Below, in pieces: positions 5,688 through 6,241 of a DNA stretch of 6,241 bases. Below the pieces are notes generated by a model. The model worked only from the letters and a program-made list of their open reading frames with translations, was not told the origin of the DNA and did no database searches. Numbering within the stretch: position 1 is the first letter of the stretch; each line of letters opens with the position of its first letter. Location of the stretch: NCBI GenBank assembly GCA_900554625.1, contig USHP01000123.1, positions 1 to 6,241 on the forward strand, read 5' to 3'. The DNA is from an uncultured Eubacteriales bacterium (GTDB lineage: Bacteria > Bacillota > Clostridia > Oscillospirales > Oscillospiraceae). The position numbers were made by a program, and so were the translations under genes.

Positions 5688-6241
5688 ATGGAACAAAGAC
5701 AGAACATTGCGCCAATCTGCGCTGACCCGGATACTGGCCTTACCCAGGAACAGGTAAGGGCGCGCCTGGAGGCCGGCCTGGTCAGCGGAAAGCCCCACCA
5801 CTCCGGGAAAACCCCCGGAGAGATTATCTGGGGCCACTGCTTTACCTTTTTCAATCTGGTCTTTCTGGTGCTGGCGGCGCTGCTGGTGGTCAGCGGCTCC
5901 AGCGTATTAAATATGGGATTTCTCATGGTGGCGGCCATCAATACCGTCATCGGCATCGTCCAGGAGATCCGGGCCAAGCGGGCAGTGGATCGGCTGGCCC
6001 TGGTGGCGGAGCGTCCGGTGACGGTGATCCGGGAGGGCAAGCCCGTGGAGGTTCCCCCGGAGGAAATCCTTCGCGACGACATTGCCGAATTTGCCCAGGG
6101 TGACCAGCTCTGTGCCGACGGCATTCTGCGGCAGGGAGAACTGTGGCTGGATGAATCCCTGATTACCGGAGAAGCCGATGCCGTTACCCATCTGCCTGGG
6201 GACATTCTGCGCTCCGGCAGCATTGTGGTTGCCGGTCGGGG
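5688..6241 (+). CDS. P-type cation ATPase, CtpE-like, N-terminal part (3' end outside window)
   Basis: An AAAGGAGA site (5673-5680) precedes ATG 5688, and the frame stays open to the window edge, giving 184 complete codons. The product is the start of an ATP-driven membrane cation pump. Residues 17-31 (GLTQEQVRARLEAGL) resemble the N-terminal cation-ATPase segment. Two membrane helices lie at about 52-69 and 75-92. NTVIGIVQEIRAKRAVDRL (85-103) leads into the actuator domain, which shows GDQLCADGIL (138-147) and DESLITGEADAV (155-166), with the TGE triad at 160-162. Alanine follows TGE instead of the commoner serine, as I recall for the CtpE-type group. The phosphorylated DKTG site, ATP-binding domain and ion-site helices are outside the window, so the transported ion cannot be read. 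Calcium is a possibility from work on mycobacterial CtpE. The 16-base spacing implies co-transcription with thiN. Confidence 0.88.
   Translation, partial: MEQRQNIAPICADPDTGLTQEQVRARLEAGLVSGKPHHSGKTPGEIIWGHCFTFFNLVFLVLAALLVVSGSSVLNMGFLMVAAINTVIGIVQEIRAKRAVDRLALVAERPVTVIREGKPVEVPPEEILRDDIAEFAQGDQLCADGILRQGELWLDESLITGEADAVTHLPGDILRSGSIVVAGR

Noticed and set aside
4961..6223. 420-codon open frame on the minus strand across thiN and the ATPase
   Set aside because: It crosses two clear + strand genes and a promoter, and shows no family motif or plausible ribosome binding site.

Overview
The window is moderately GC-rich DNA, densely coded almost entirely on the + strand. Its gene content and protein styles point to a Gram-positive gut-type Firmicute, probably in the Oscillospiraceae/Ruminococcaceae range. 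That placement is inferred from protein resemblance, strong AGGAGG-like ribosome binding sites and an extended -10 promoter. It was not tested by a search.

Region 1 (1-4951) is the 3' part of a carbohydrate uptake and use operon. The order is: C-terminal part of an extracellular sugar-binding protein (cut by the window edge), a structured 142-base gap, two MalF/MalG-type ABC permeases joined by a TAATG overlap, a LacI-family regulator, and a complete 4-alpha-glucanotransferase (malQ) whose first 22 bases overlap the regulator gene. A strong intrinsic terminator follows malQ. The most economical reading is a maltose/maltodextrin system. The binding protein and permeases import the oligosaccharide, MalQ disproportionates it in the cytoplasm, and the LacI protein senses the sugar and controls the operon. 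No ATP-binding subunit is encoded in the visible part. The operon promoter and any operator in front of it lie upstream of the window.

Region 2 (4952-6241) is a separate transcription unit. A short intergenic region with an extended -10 promoter leads into thiamine pyrophosphokinase (thiN). Sixteen bases later comes the start of a P-type cation ATPase of the CtpE-like type, cut by the right edge.

I did not find a mobile element, CRISPR array, tRNA, rRNA or an evidently new protein system. The least explained part is the gap between the binding-protein and first permease genes (500-641). It holds a GC-rich 8-bp hairpin with a poor U tract, then a second, much longer inverted repeat (18-bp arms, 23-base loop) whose left arm can also pair with a copy of CCAAAA just upstream. 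This looks like an RNA element setting the ratio of binding protein to permease, but that function is inferred.
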